From Croceivirga sp. (lineage in GTDB: Bacteria > Bacteroidota > Bacteroidia > Flavobacteriales > Flavobacteriaceae), in the NCBI GenBank assembly GCA_028284285.1, contig JANQSA010000029.1, positions 1 to 64,000 on the forward strand: 64,000 bases of DNA, given 5' to 3'. Made by a program: the position numbers and the translations under genes. This document shows positions 17,140-26,285 of the stretch, one piece after another (position 1 is the stretch's first letter; the number at the start of each line of letters is the position of its first letter). The notes below the pieces were generated by a model. That model was not told the origin of the DNA and searched no databases. It saw only the letters and a list, made by a program, of their open reading frames with translations.

Positions 17140-18723
17140 TTATGCTGTTACTTTAGATCTCAAATTGAAAAATTCAATATAACTCTCGGGGTTTTCTACT
17201 TCCCCATGCCCTGAAATAAGTTTAATATCAATATTACGCTCCTTGGCTTTTCCGGAGAAGTCTTGAAGGATCTCTACAATATCGTTGTCTAAATAACGTG
17301 TTTTTCTTACATCTAGCTCCAGGTACGAGCTATTGGGAAGACTATCCAATTCTTTAAGAATGGCCCCTTTATTAAAGAAGGTTACTTCCTCGGCAAGTGT
17401 CATTTTAATCCTGTGCTTACCGTTACTTTTATCTTCAATGTGTAAAAAATGGGAGTTTTGATAGCTTTTTATCAGTATAACCACTATTCCTACACCTAGT
17501 CCCAGGCCAATGCCTACCAAAAGATCTGTAAACACAATACCTAATACGGTCACGATAAATGGAACAAATTGTTTCCAACCCAATTGATACATGGTTTTAA
17601 AAAGGGTTGGTTTGGCCAGTTTATATCCCACAAGAAACAAAATAGCCGCCAGGACAGAGAGGGGAATCATATTCAATAACCTTGGGATGAGGAGTATAGA
17701 AATTAATAAGAAAAACCCATGTACAATAGCAGATAGTTTGGTTTGACCTCCGGATTGTATGTTAGCTGAACTGCGTACAATCACCTGTGTAACAGGTAGC
17801 CCACCAATGCATCCTGAGATTATATTCCCAGCTCCCTGCGCCAGTAATTCCCTGTTCGTTGGGGTAACTCTTTTATGTGGATCCAGCTTGTCCGTGGCCT
17901 CTACACACAATAAGGTTTCCAAACTTGCCACTAAAGCTATGGTAAAAGCGGTGATCCAAATTTCGGGCATGGTTATGGCACCAAAATTTGGGAAGCTAAA
18001 TTGGTTAAAAAAAGAGGAAGCGTCTTCGGGAACGGGAACGCTTACAAGGTTCTCACCGGCAATAGCAATTGATGTATTGTCCTTTGTGAATACATAAAAT
18101 AGGATACCTACTACCACTGCTACCAAAGGCCCCTGTACTAATTCAAAAATTTTGGCTTTCTTTTTTAGAACCTTTTCCCATAGAATAAGGATACCCAAAC
18201 CAACCATCGCTATGATTGTTGATCCCGGGCTAATAAAATTAAATGTGTTGATGATTTCCGAAAAGGTGTTTTCACCGTCTACCTGAAAAAAGGAAAAATC
18301 TCCCTCAGGGTCCGCATCGTAACCAAAAAAATGAGGGATTTGTTTTAGGATAATAATAATCCCGATACCCGTAAGCATTCCTTTGATTACGGAAGACGGG
18401 AAATAATACCCTATAATACCGGCTTTAAGTATCCCAAAAAGCAACTGGATAATCCCTCCGATGACTACCGCCAGCAAAAAGTTTTGGTAACCTCCAAGCG
18501 TTCCAATAGCAGTAAGAACAATAGCAGCGAGTCCGGCGGCTGGCCCGCTAACCCCAATCTGTGAGCCGCTCAATGAACCCACTATGATCCCCCCGACTAT
18601 GCCTGCTATTAAACCGGAGAAAAGAGGGGCGCCACTGGCCAGGGCAATTCCCAAACATAGGGGTAGCGCCACAAAGAAAACTACAATGCTTGCTGGCAAA
18701 TCACTCTTTACATGTCTAAACAT
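17140..18723 (-). CDS. SulP family anion transporter, probable bicarbonate carrier (BicA-like)
   Basis: 527 residues: a membrane core beginning SDLPASIVVFFVALPLCLGIALASG with the SQIGVSGPAAGL signature, and a C-terminal STAS domain (about residues 430-527, VTFFNKGAILKELDSLP). Direct coupling to carbonic anhydrase (one-base gap) favours bicarbonate as substrate, as in BicA; this is inference from context. It is the first gene of the three-gene unit. The weak -7 element TATCTTTA lies about 50 bases upstream. Confidence 0.9.
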   Translation of the reverse strand: MFRHVKSDLPASIVVFFVALPLCLGIALASGAPLFSGLIAGIVGGIIVGSLSGSQIGVSGPAAGLAAIVLTAIGTLGGYQNFLLAVVIGGIIQLLFGILKAGIIGYYFPSSVIKGMLTGIGIIIILKQIPHFFGYDADPEGDFSFFQVDGENTFSEIINTFNFISPGSTIIAMVGLGILILWEKVLKKKAKIFELVQGPLVAVVVGILFYVFTKDNTSIAIAGENLVSVPVPEDASSFFNQFSFPNFGAITMPEIWITAFTIALVASLETLLCVEATDKLDPHKRVTPTNRELLAQGAGNIISGCIGGLPVTQVIVRSSANIQSGGQTKLSAIVHGFFLLISILLIPRLLNMIPLSVLAAILFLVGYKLAKPTLFKTMYQLGWKQFVPFIVTVLGIVFTDLLVGIGLGLGVGIVVILIKSYQNSHFLHIEDKSNGKHRIKMTLAEEVTFFNKGAILKELDSLPNSSYLELDVRKTRYLDNDIVEILQDFSGKAKERNIDIKLISGHGEVENPESYIEFFNLRSKVTA

Positions 18724-18799
18724 AAAAACTAAATTTTGACTCCGGCTTTCTGGAGAGCCGATGATAAAATAATAAAGATATCTAATAGTGTAGCACTAT

Positions 18800-19093
18800 T
18801 TATCGGGGCGGGGGCAAAAGAATTTCCATATCGCAATCCTGATACAGGAACATGCTCAAATTCATTTCAAAATGGTGCACGGCTATGTTATACGGCTTAG
18901 TATCCCGGGAAGTTGGAGCTAACGGGCATTTTTCACCTATTTTTTTTTCTGCCCAACTATGGTGTTCCTCTTCGCACAGTTCAAAAACAACGGATTCTTC
19001 TTTTGATAGATCATCGATAATAGTCAAAGGAGCTAGCAAACAAAAAATAAAAAGACACCGTGAAGTGAGTATGAAGAGGTTGGTTGCATTCAC
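18800..19093 (-). CDS. Small secreted or membrane-anchored protein, unknown
   Basis: About 97 residues from the GTG at 19093. A hydrophobic stretch (NLFILTSRCLFIFCLLAPL) is followed by an acidic, Cys- and His-containing region and a proline-rich end (LLPPPR). A perfect TATATTTG -7 element (19108-19115) overlaps an upstream in-frame GTG at 19108, so translation more likely starts at 19093. No known domain. It stands alone between the SulP cluster and batE. Confidence 0.5.
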   Translation of the reverse strand: MNATNLFILTSRCLFIFCLLAPLTIIDDLSKEESVVFELCEEEHHSWAEKKIGEKCPLAPTSRDTKPYNIAVHHFEMNLSMFLYQDCDMEILLPPPR

Positions 19094-19107
19094 CGCGTTG
19101 ATTTTCA

Positions 19108-19115
19108 CAAATATA
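19108..19115 (-). promoter_or_regulatory. -7 element TATATTTG before the small secreted protein
   Basis: The reverse complement of 19108-19115 is TATATTTG, an exact consensus match directed at the small gene at 18800-19093. It implies a transcription start near 19102 and a leader shorter than 10 bases. Confidence 0.5.
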
Positions 19116-19148
19116 ACAGTAATACTATCATATTTTTGTTAAGGAATT

Positions 19149-19913
19149 TTAAAAATCCTTTAAGGGTTTAAGACTTTCCGAGGGAATCCATCCTGTTTGC
19201 CCATCCGCAATTTTTATCTTGATCCAGTTATCCAGGGAGTCCAGGATATTTACTTTGGTACCTTCGTGTAATACAAAGACCTTTTCACTTCTTTCATTGG
19301 GTTCGGAAGTCACGGCAACTTCCCGATCAAAAATAATGGCAGGCTCTTTCGATTTAAAGTCCTGAAATGCCATATACGCCATAGCAACAGAGAAAAATGA
19401 AATGAAGAGTGCCGTTGTACCGGTAATAAAGGCAATTCTTTTTTTGGTGGCAGAATGCAGCAGATAATATATGATGTAACCCAAAACAAAAATACTGATC
19501 ATTAGTATTGCCAGGACGGCCCATTGATCAAATGTCAAGGCAAGAACAACGGCATTATGCAGTTTTGCCATGGCTGTTTTGGGCATTTCTTCAATAGCAT
19601 CCAATCGCATATTCTGTGCAAACCTTAAATTATTCAGCGTTTCCTTATCATTGGGTTGCAGCAGTAAGGCTTTTTCATAATAATAAATGCTTGGCCCTAT
19701 CTCATCTAATTTGTAGTAACAATTCCCTAAATTGAAATAAAGCTCGGCAGAGTGTTTACCATTTTCCAGAATGTTTTCGTAAAAGCCGATAGCCGCTTGG
19801 TATTCACCTCGATTATAGGCCTCCGTAGCCTTTTGAAAAGAAAGATCTTCCTGGGCGTATGCTCCTAAGGAGTACAAAAAAACAACTAAGGCCCTCCAAA
19901 AAAATGTTCTCAT
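19149..19913 (-). CDS. batE: BatE-like protein: TPR plus SH3 domain
   Basis: 254 residues. A signal peptide (ends AYAQ) is followed by TPR repeats (AYNRGEYQAAIGFYENIL, YFNLGNCYYKLDEIGPSIYYYEKALL), two membrane segments in the middle (about 130-185) and a C-terminal bacterial SH3 domain (about 195-250, TKVNILDSLDNWIKIKIADGQTGWI). This is the last gene of the bat operon and its start overlaps the batD stop (ATGA). Bat proteins are linked to aerotolerance in Bacteroides; the molecular role is not settled. Confidence 0.9.
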   Translation of the reverse strand: MRTFFWRALVVFLYSLGAYAQEDLSFQKATEAYNRGEYQAAIGFYENILENGKHSAELYFNLGNCYYKLDEIGPSIYYYEKALLLQPNDKETLNNLRFAQNMRLDAIEEMPKTAMAKLHNAVVLALTFDQWAVLAILMISIFVLGYIIYYLLHSATKKRIAFITGTTALFISFFSVAMAYMAFQDFKSKEPAIIFDREVAVTSEPNERSEKVFVLHEGTKVNILDSLDNWIKIKIADGQTGWIPSESLKPLKDF

Positions 19914-21697
19914 AATTGTTTGTCCAGTTTAGAGATTACCGTACTTGCTTTTTTATAATCCTCTTTCATCTGAACATTTGTAATTGGGCTGTACCTGGCC
20001 ATCTCACAGCTGGTGAGGAGTTCTATAAATTGAGAAATGGTAGTTTCATCCACATTTTGGTCATTCAGTAACCCTACTATCCGCTCTTTACTAAATTCCG
20101 AAGTCTCTATTTTCAACTTTGCCTTCAGGTAATTGTGTAAGGCTTTCTCCAGGGCAACATAAAAACCTTCTTTATTGTTTAATTCTTTTTTTGCGGTGGA
20201 CAAATATTTTCTTGCCAAACGATTTGCGGTTTTTAATCTGTTGCCTTCAACATTCGCTGCATTTGCGGCTCTTTTTTTCCGATAAAACATTACGAGGGGA
20301 ATGAAAACAAGAGGTCCAAACAGCAACAAATAAAAAGTTTTTGAGCCGAAAAAATAGGAACTGCTAATGGTACTGAGATCAGATTGGGTTTTGATAAAAT
20401 GAAATTGATTGCCGGAGGTGATCGGTATTTTCTGTCTGCCCGTTATTCCCGGTGTTGTCTGAAGATTGTCGGCCGGCCCTTCCAATACATTCACGGTTAT
20501 TTCTTCTGAGCTTAAGGTCTTGTAGCTCGCTGTTTTGGGATTGAAGTAGCTGAAGGAGATACTGGGGATAGGATAGCGTCCCCTGAACGAGGGAACAATG
20601 GTATAGTTGTTTGAAATTTTACCCTGCATCCCTGAGGTGGTAGTACGTACATTTTCTTCAAATTCAGGTTCATATACTTCCAAAGCACTAGGCAATTCCG
20701 GTTCAGGCAACTGAAAAAGCTTTAGGTTGCCTTTTCCATTTACTTCTACCTTAGCTTGAAGGGATTCGGAGGCATTAAGACTGGTTTTACTAGTAGTAAC
20801 CGTAAAACTGAATTCTCCTACTGCACCACTAAAATTAGGGGGTTTGCCGGCCTCTGGCAATGGTTGTACATTCAATGAGCGCTTTCCTGCGGAGACGGTC
20901 TTGTTGGCTTGGGTATAGATCCGCCCACCAAAAAAGTCCCTTCTATTGGTGGGAACATCTACATAAATTTCCAATGAAAGTGGCTCAATATCCAGTCTCC
21001 CTGATTTTTGGGGGTATAGCACCATTCGTTTCAATATTACGCTCCGATACGGTTTCCCCTTAAAAGTGGTATTTTGGGTATTGTATTTGGTTACCGGTAT
21101 ATCCTGACTCCAGAAATTATTGTATTTAGGGCTATCCAAAGGTCTAAAATTGGTAACCGAAATATTGGGGCTAATATATAACTTGTAGACAACGGTTACT
21201 GCTTCATTTAAATAGGGGTTTGCTTTGGAAACTTCCGCTACCAAATGCAAACTCTCATCGGCCACATCGTCTGCTGTTTTAGGGGCATTGGGGTTATCTA
21301 CAGCTGGAGTGATGACTACTCTATTCGGGAGTGTTTTATAGGTTTTTCCTGCTATCTCAATGGTTGCCTGACCTATGGTAAATGTCCCTTGTTGGGTAGG
21401 TTTAAGAATGTAGGAATACGACTTTGAAAAAGTGCGTTTTCCGTTGACCCAGGAAGACGAGATAGATTGTGAAGGCCCCATTACCACACGGAAACCATCA
21501 AAACTGGGGGGGTTAAAATTGTCGCCATCCTTGTTCATGGCAAACTCAACCCTTAACCGCTCGTTAATTCCCAATTTTTCCTTGCTCAATTTCATTTCAA
21601 AGGTCACCTCATCCCCCGTTTGTGAAAAGAGGAGTCCCACTGTTAACAATAGCAGGCCACATATCTTTTTACCATATGGAAAATGGGAAAAAATCAC
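19910..21697 (-). CDS. batD: BatD family protein
   Basis: 595 residues. A signal peptide (ends LLFSQ) is followed by several beta-sandwich repeats (EVTFEMKLSKEKLGINERLRVEFAM; GEFSFTVTTSKTSLNASESL), a membrane segment near residue 465 (FYLLLFGPLVFIPLVMFY) and a helical cytoplasmic tail. This is the usual BatD layout, likely an exported scaffold that works with BatA/BatB. Start and stop codons overlap or abut those of its neighbours batC and batE. Confidence 0.93.
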   Translation of the reverse strand: MIFSHFPYGKKICGLLLLTVGLLFSQTGDEVTFEMKLSKEKLGINERLRVEFAMNKDGDNFNPPSFDGFRVVMGPSQSISSSWVNGKRTFSKSYSYILKPTQQGTFTIGQATIEIAGKTYKTLPNRVVITPAVDNPNAPKTADDVADESLHLVAEVSKANPYLNEAVTVVYKLYISPNISVTNFRPLDSPKYNNFWSQDIPVTKYNTQNTTFKGKPYRSVILKRMVLYPQKSGRLDIEPLSLEIYVDVPTNRRDFFGGRIYTQANKTVSAGKRSLNVQPLPEAGKPPNFSGAVGEFSFTVTTSKTSLNASESLQAKVEVNGKGNLKLFQLPEPELPSALEVYEPEFEENVRTTTSGMQGKISNNYTIVPSFRGRYPIPSISFSYFNPKTASYKTLSSEEITVNVLEGPADNLQTTPGITGRQKIPITSGNQFHFIKTQSDLSTISSSYFFGSKTFYLLLFGPLVFIPLVMFYRKKRAANAANVEGNRLKTANRLARKYLSTAKKELNNKEGFYVALEKALHNYLKAKLKIETSEFSKERIVGLLNDQNVDETTISQFIELLTSCEMARYSPITNVQMKEDYKKASTVISKLDKQL

Positions 21698-22587
21698 TAC
21701 CAGTCCTTTTCGTTTTTGATTTTCTTGCCTTTCACCTTCTGGGCATCAATTTTCTCTTGCACTTTTTTCTCCTCGTTTTGCATAGCCTCTAGAAGGTTCT
21801 GTATTTGCTGCTTGGACAATTGGTTGGGCCTGGGGCGTTGTTGTTTTTCCGGCTCTTCTCCCTGATTGGGTTGCTTTTTCTGTTCCTGTTTTTCTTCCCC
21901 TTCTCCTTTTTTGTTTTCCTCGGGTTTTTCCTGACCTTTATCGCCTTCATCTCCTTTATCCTGGTTCTGATCATCTTTCTGATCCCCCTCTTGGTCTTTA
22001 TTCTGATCGCCTTCTTTGTTTTGATCCTGGTTTTTCTCTTTATTATCCTTATCCTGATCGTTCTTTTTGTCGTCCTGGTTCTGGTCGTTTTTCTGATCGT
22101 TTTGTTGCTTTTTTAACATCTCTTTCGCCAAAGCCAGATTATAACGGGTCTCTTCATCATTTGGGTTGTTTCTCAAGGCCTCTTTGTAGGCTTCAACAGC
22201 TTTTTGATATTCCTTATTGTTCATGAAAACATTGCCCATGTTATGATACGCCTTGTGTTTGGTAGGTTTTTCATCAGCCTGTTCTCCGGCTTCCTTAAAA
22301 CGGGAAAACGCCTCCGCATAGCTTTCCCGGTTGTAATACGCCCTTCCCAGGTTGTAGGGTGCCGTTACATTTTCATTGTTTTTTGCTATGGCCTTTCGGT
22401 AATTGCCTTCTGCCTGGATAAAATCGTTTTGGACTAAATCCTGGTTGGCCTCATAGGTCAAATTCCTGGATTGGCGCTCTTTACGTGGAGAGGTATCGGA
22501 AGCGTCTTCGCCACCTTGCTGAGCCAGGGAAAGGATCGAAAAAGAAAATAGAATGAGGGATAGCACTTTTTTATTACACATTGTCAT
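21697..22587 (-). CDS. batC: BatC family TPR protein with charged low-complexity tail
   Basis: 296 residues with a signal peptide (ends LSLAQ). Residues 45-170 contain TPR units (NYRKAIAKNNENVTAPYNLG, YQKAVEAYKEALRNNPNDEE). Residues 175-260 are a run of short Asp/Gln/Lys/Asn/Glu-rich blocks, probably unstructured and exported. Starts are possible at 22587 or 22581 (MCNKK). It overlaps the end of batB by 14 bases. Confidence 0.92.
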   Translation of the reverse strand: MTMCNKKVLSLILFSFSILSLAQQGGEDASDTSPRKERQSRNLTYEANQDLVQNDFIQAEGNYRKAIAKNNENVTAPYNLGRAYYNRESYAEAFSRFKEAGEQADEKPTKHKAYHNMGNVFMNNKEYQKAVEAYKEALRNNPNDEETRYNLALAKEMLKKQQNDQKNDQNQDDKKNDQDKDNKEKNQDQNKEGDQNKDQEGDQKDDQNQDKGDEGDKGQEKPEENKKGEGEEKQEQKKQPNQGEEPEKQQRPRPNQLSKQQIQNLLEAMQNEEKKVQEKIDAQKVKGKKIKNEKDW

Positions 22588-23620
22588 GTTCGTTAAAAAG
22601 GTTTAACTTCTTTAACCATTTTGTTTTTCTGTCCAAAATGAAAATGTCTAAAAATAGGAAGAAGGCCGCAATTCCCAGAAACCATTGAAATTGATCTTTA
22701 TACTCTGCAAATTGTTTGGCCTCAAATTCCTTTTTATCCATTTTTGCCAATTCTTCTTTGATGAAATTTACCGCATCTTCGGTATAGGAACCATTGATAT
22801 ATTGTCCATTTCCCATGTTGGCAATCTGCGTGAGTACAGGTTCGTTTAACCTGCTGATGACTACTTCTCCTTCCGAGTTTTTCTTTAAGCTTTCTACTAC
22901 GCCGTTCCGTTTTATAGGGATAGGCGCTCCTTTTGCCTTACCTACGCCAATAGTATAGATGCTAATGCCATTTTGAATGGCACGTTCTACCGCTTCCGTA
23001 GTAGAGCCCTCTGAATGGTCTTCTCCATCGGAAACTATGAACAATACCCTGTTGGTTTGTTCAGCATCATTAAAATAGGTAGCCGCCAGGTCTATTGCAG
23101 AATTTATAGCAGTTCCCTGAGAGGACAACATATCTGTATTCATGCTCTGCAAAAACATTTTGGCAGCTCCGTAATCCGTGGTTATTGGTAACTGGGGAAA
23201 GGCTTGCCCCGCATACGCTATGATCCCTATTCTGTCGCTTCCAAGCTGATTGATTATTTCGGAGACCAGACGTTTTGCCTTTTCAAGACGGTTTGGTGCA
23301 ATGTCTTCGGCCAACATGCTTTTTGAAACGTCCACAGCAAAAACGATGTCTACCCCTTCACGCTTCACGGTTTCCAATTTGGTTCCAATTTTTGGGTTTA
23401 CCAATGCCAAAACAAGAAATGCAATGCCAGTAAGCAGTGTAATCAGTTTTATGGTGGATTTGAAACTGGACCGTTCCGGCGCCAATTTTTTAAGAAGTCG
23501 GGTATTGGCAAACTCACGTTGCTTACTTCTTTTCCAAACCTGTAGCATTAAGAACAGCAAGACCATTACCGGGATAATCCCGAGTAAATAGAAATATAAT
23601 TTTTCATCAAACTGCACCAT
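22574..23620 (-). CDS. batB: BatB: VWA domain membrane protein
   Basis: 348 residues. Two N-terminal membrane segments, a von Willebrand A domain (about 90-285) and one C-terminal membrane segment (FLGIAAFFLFLDIFIL). The metal-ion adhesion site is intact: DVSKSM, with the Thr/Asp positions in SSQGTAINSAID and VSDGEDHSEG. It sits 4 bases after batA. VWA domains bind protein partners, probably the other Bat proteins. Confidence 0.94.
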   Translation of the reverse strand: MVQFDEKLYFYLLGIIPVMVLLFLMLQVWKRSKQREFANTRLLKKLAPERSSFKSTIKLITLLTGIAFLVLALVNPKIGTKLETVKREGVDIVFAVDVSKSMLAEDIAPNRLEKAKRLVSEIINQLGSDRIGIIAYAGQAFPQLPITTDYGAAKMFLQSMNTDMLSSQGTAINSAIDLAATYFNDAEQTNRVLFIVSDGEDHSEGSTTEAVERAIQNGISIYTIGVGKAKGAPIPIKRNGVVESLKKNSEGEVVISRLNEPVLTQIANMGNGQYINGSYTEDAVNFIKEELAKMDKKEFEAKQFAEYKDQFQWFLGIAAFFLFLDIFILDRKTKWLKKLNLFNEHDNV

Positions 23621-23624
23621 TGCT

Positions 23625-24623
23625 TTATATAAAACTTTTAAATAAGGTACTGCGTAGCACCCATTCTAACAATAAAAATATTCCTGCCAAAAACACCAAA
23701 GGGCGAAATTTTTCCTCGTATCGGTAATATTTAAACTCCTCTATTTCGGTTTTCTCCAACTTGTTGATCTCGTTGTAGATTTCCTCCAGTTTTTCGTTAT
23801 CGGTAGCCCTAAAGTATTTTCCACCCGTGACGTCGGCGATATCCTGTAAAAGTTTTTCGTCAATTTCCACCTGGCGCATTCCGTATTGAAAAGAACCATC
23901 TGGCTTGTAGCGGACTGGGGTAAGGGCGTTTCCGTTGGTCCCCAGACCAATGGTGTAGGTCTTGATATCGTATTCCACGGCAAGATCCGCTGCTGTCTGT
24001 GGTTCGATAAAACCGGAATTGTTTACGCCATCCGTTAAAAGAATAATGACCTTGCTTATAGCTTTACTTTCTTTTAACCGATTCACCGAAGTAGCCAAAC
24101 CCATGCCTATCGCAGTACCGTCTTCCAATTGACCGTAAATAATATCTTTTAAAGCGCGAAGCACAATAGTTTTATCACTGGTGATAGGTGTTTTGGTATA
24201 GCTTTCCCCGGCATAAGCTACCAGTCCTATTCTGTCATTAGGGCGCTTTTTAACAAATTCTGCGGCCACTTCCTTCAAGGCAGCAAGTCGATTTGGCTTC
24301 AGGTCCCGGGCCAGCATACTGGAAGACACATCAATGGCCATAACAATATCTATCCCTTTGGTAGTTTTTGTTCGGGTAGAAATATCCTCTGTTTGCGGGC
24401 GGGCTAAAGCCGTAATAACCGCAGAAAGGGCTAATAGGCGCAAACCCATAAGAAATGGTTTTAATTTTACTAACCAACCGGATGAAATAAAAGCCCTGGA
24501 AGACGAAAGTTTAAGAGAGGCCATTTGCTCCCTTCGGGTAAGGACATACCACAGTATGGCTAGAGGCAACAATAGCAATAGCCAAAAAAATTCCGGATTT
24601 GCAAATTCTACATTTTCAAACAT
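23625..24623 (-). CDS. batA: BatA: VWA domain membrane protein
   Basis: 332 residues, same layout as BatB: membrane segments near 10-30 and 60-75, VWA domain with MIDAS motif DVSSSM, DGTAIGMG and LLTDGVNNSG, and a C-terminal membrane segment (LVFLAGIFLLLEWVL). Its ATG overlaps the stop of the gene before it (ATGA at 24623). It and BatB are paralogues. Confidence 0.94.
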   Translation of the reverse strand: MFENVEFANPEFFWLLLLLPLAILWYVLTRREQMASLKLSSSRAFISSGWLVKLKPFLMGLRLLALSAVITALARPQTEDISTRTKTTKGIDIVMAIDVSSSMLARDLKPNRLAALKEVAAEFVKKRPNDRIGLVAYAGESYTKTPITSDKTIVLRALKDIIYGQLEDGTAIGMGLATSVNRLKESKAISKVIILLTDGVNNSGFIEPQTAADLAVEYDIKTYTIGLGTNGNALTPVRYKPDGSFQYGMRQVEIDEKLLQDIADVTGGKYFRATDNEKLEEIYNEINKLEKTEIEEFKYYRYEEKFRPLVFLAGIFLLLEWVLRSTLFKSFI

Positions 24624-26284
24624 CAGACTTGTGTTTTTACATCTACCGAAGCTAAAATGCGCTGCACTATTTGTTCTGCGTAGTTATCCCCGTCGGCCCA
24701 TGAGATGGTGAGTTTTTGCTTGAATCCATTGCCGCCAAATAGCAATGAGGTATATTTTGTTCGTACGATCTTATCAGAATCGGGAAGCTTCGTCTGATAA
24801 GAACCAAACGTTTTTAATCCCTGTATTCCGCTTTTGGTATACGCTTCTTCATTTTTGGCGATAAGGTTTTTAGCGCCGTTGTCTTCAAGCTTGACCAGAA
24901 ACTGTTCTACGGCTTTTTCGAAATCCAGAGGCTTCCCGTTTTGATAGGTGACCACTGAAACAGAAATGGAGAATACATCCACTTCACTTGTAAAATTAAA
25001 AAACTGTGCCGTTTGTATACTATCTGCCGGACTGGGTTGCGGAAGTTCTTTGCGTAAAAGAACCCTTGGAGTTTCCACATCAATTGGCGGGTAGCCATAC
25101 GAGCTGCCAATCCATTCACTTTCTAATAATCTTTTGGTGGGATGCCGAAGTAAGGTGTCCTTCACATCATCAAATCCGTAATACGCTATAGCCCCACTCA
25201 TACTTAAAACAATTAAGCCGGCAAGTACTGCTGCAGCGGTCCAGATGCGCTTCCTCCTTTGCTTCTTTTCTAATGTTTTTATATGTTCTTCATCCAATGG
25301 CAGGTTGGATTCTTCTGGTTCCGGAAGAGCTTCTTTTGTTTTTATGACCACCAACTCCAGGGATTTTCTATCCGCTTCGGCTACAGCGATAGGAGGTTTG
25401 GACTTGGCAAATTTGACCAGATCGGCGGTTTTAAGTACTTTTTTAAACTGTAATAAGGTATCTTCTTCCAGGTTTAACGCTTTGGCATCTTTTAATAGCT
25501 CAAGGCGTTGAATAAGCTGATCTGTGGTACTTTCCAAAGCAGATACCTGAACTTCTTCTTCCAGATAGGATCTAACTATACCTGTTAGCTCAGAATAATA
25601 CTTTTTAAACTCATCCTGGATAAGGTATCGGGAATTTTCCAGTTCTTTTAATTGCAATATGGCCCTGTCATAGGGAGGGAGTAACGCTACTTTTTCCTCT
25701 TCGGTCAACGGTTTTTTTCTGAAGAAAAACCAGTAGACCAAACCACCAATTATTGCTAATCCCAGCAGTATCCATAGTAACCATTTCCATACACTGGCAA
25801 AGCTGCGATCCACTTTTATAAGGGGTTTTATATCATAAAGCTTTTGCTTTGTAGTATCCACTGCAACGTTAGCCACTTTGATATGAAAAGAATCGGTAAA
25901 GAAAGGTTGTTCATTGATAGCGATGCGTTGGGGAGGGATGGTGTAAGCACCGCTGTCAAATTGGGTAAGCGCATAAATACGTTGTAGCGTTATCCGGTCT
26001 TTACTTTTGGTCGTATCGGTTTTTAAAACCTCCACCATTTCCAATGGGGAAAAGGTTTGATCTTCCGGAAAATATACCAGGTTGGTGGAATCTGTTTCTA
26101 CCGTAATCTCGTAGTTAATTTGTTCTCCAATCTTAATACTGGCCGTATCGATGCTCGCTTTTACATGACTGGGAGATTGGGAAAATAAAGCAAATGGCCC
26201 CATACAGAACAACAAAGCCGGCAATACGGCATTCCATAACTTGCCTGGCCCGAAACTCCAAAAAACCGAGCGTAGCGCTGTCAC
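24623..26284 (-). CDS. Large Bat-operon membrane protein with exported N-terminal domain
   Basis: About 553 residues from the GTG at 26284, which follows the DUF58 stop by one base; ATG starts at 26335 or 26326 would overlap that gene by some 40-50 bases. A signal peptide ends at FALFSQ. An exported beta domain follows (about 40-165), similar in style to BatD. Then come a membrane segment (WLLWILLGLAIIGGLVYWFFF), a helical cytoplasmic region, a second membrane segment (AAAVLAGLIVLSMSGAIAYYG) and a further domain of unknown type. It is standard in flavobacterial bat operons but unnamed. Confidence 0.85.
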   Translation of the reverse strand: MTALRSVFWSFGPGKLWNAVLPALLFCMGPFALFSQSPSHVKASIDTASIKIGEQINYEITVETDSTNLVYFPEDQTFSPLEMVEVLKTDTTKSKDRITLQRIYALTQFDSGAYTIPPQRIAINEQPFFTDSFHIKVANVAVDTTKQKLYDIKPLIKVDRSFASVWKWLLWILLGLAIIGGLVYWFFFRKKPLTEEEKVALLPPYDRAILQLKELENSRYLIQDEFKKYYSELTGIVRSYLEEEVQVSALESTTDQLIQRLELLKDAKALNLEEDTLLQFKKVLKTADLVKFAKSKPPIAVAEADRKSLELVVIKTKEALPEPEESNLPLDEEHIKTLEKKQRRKRIWTAAAVLAGLIVLSMSGAIAYYGFDDVKDTLLRHPTKRLLESEWIGSSYGYPPIDVETPRVLLRKELPQPSPADSIQTAQFFNFTSEVDVFSISVSVVTYQNGKPLDFEKAVEQFLVKLEDNGAKNLIAKNEEAYTKSGIQGLKTFGSYQTKLPDSDKIVRTKYTSLLFGGNGFKQKLTISWADGDNYAEQIVQRILASVDVKTQV

Positions 26285-26285
26285 G

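Noticed and set aside
21805-22116. Very hydrophobic plus-strand ORF opposite batC
   Set aside because: It is the antisense reading of the Asp/Gln/Lys/Asn-rich tail of BatC, which gives Leu/Ile/Phe/Val by complementarity.
22000-22130. Repeat-like low-complexity region in batC
   Set aside because: It is a charged, disordered protein tail and not a DNA-level repeat or CRISPR; no regular spacers are present.
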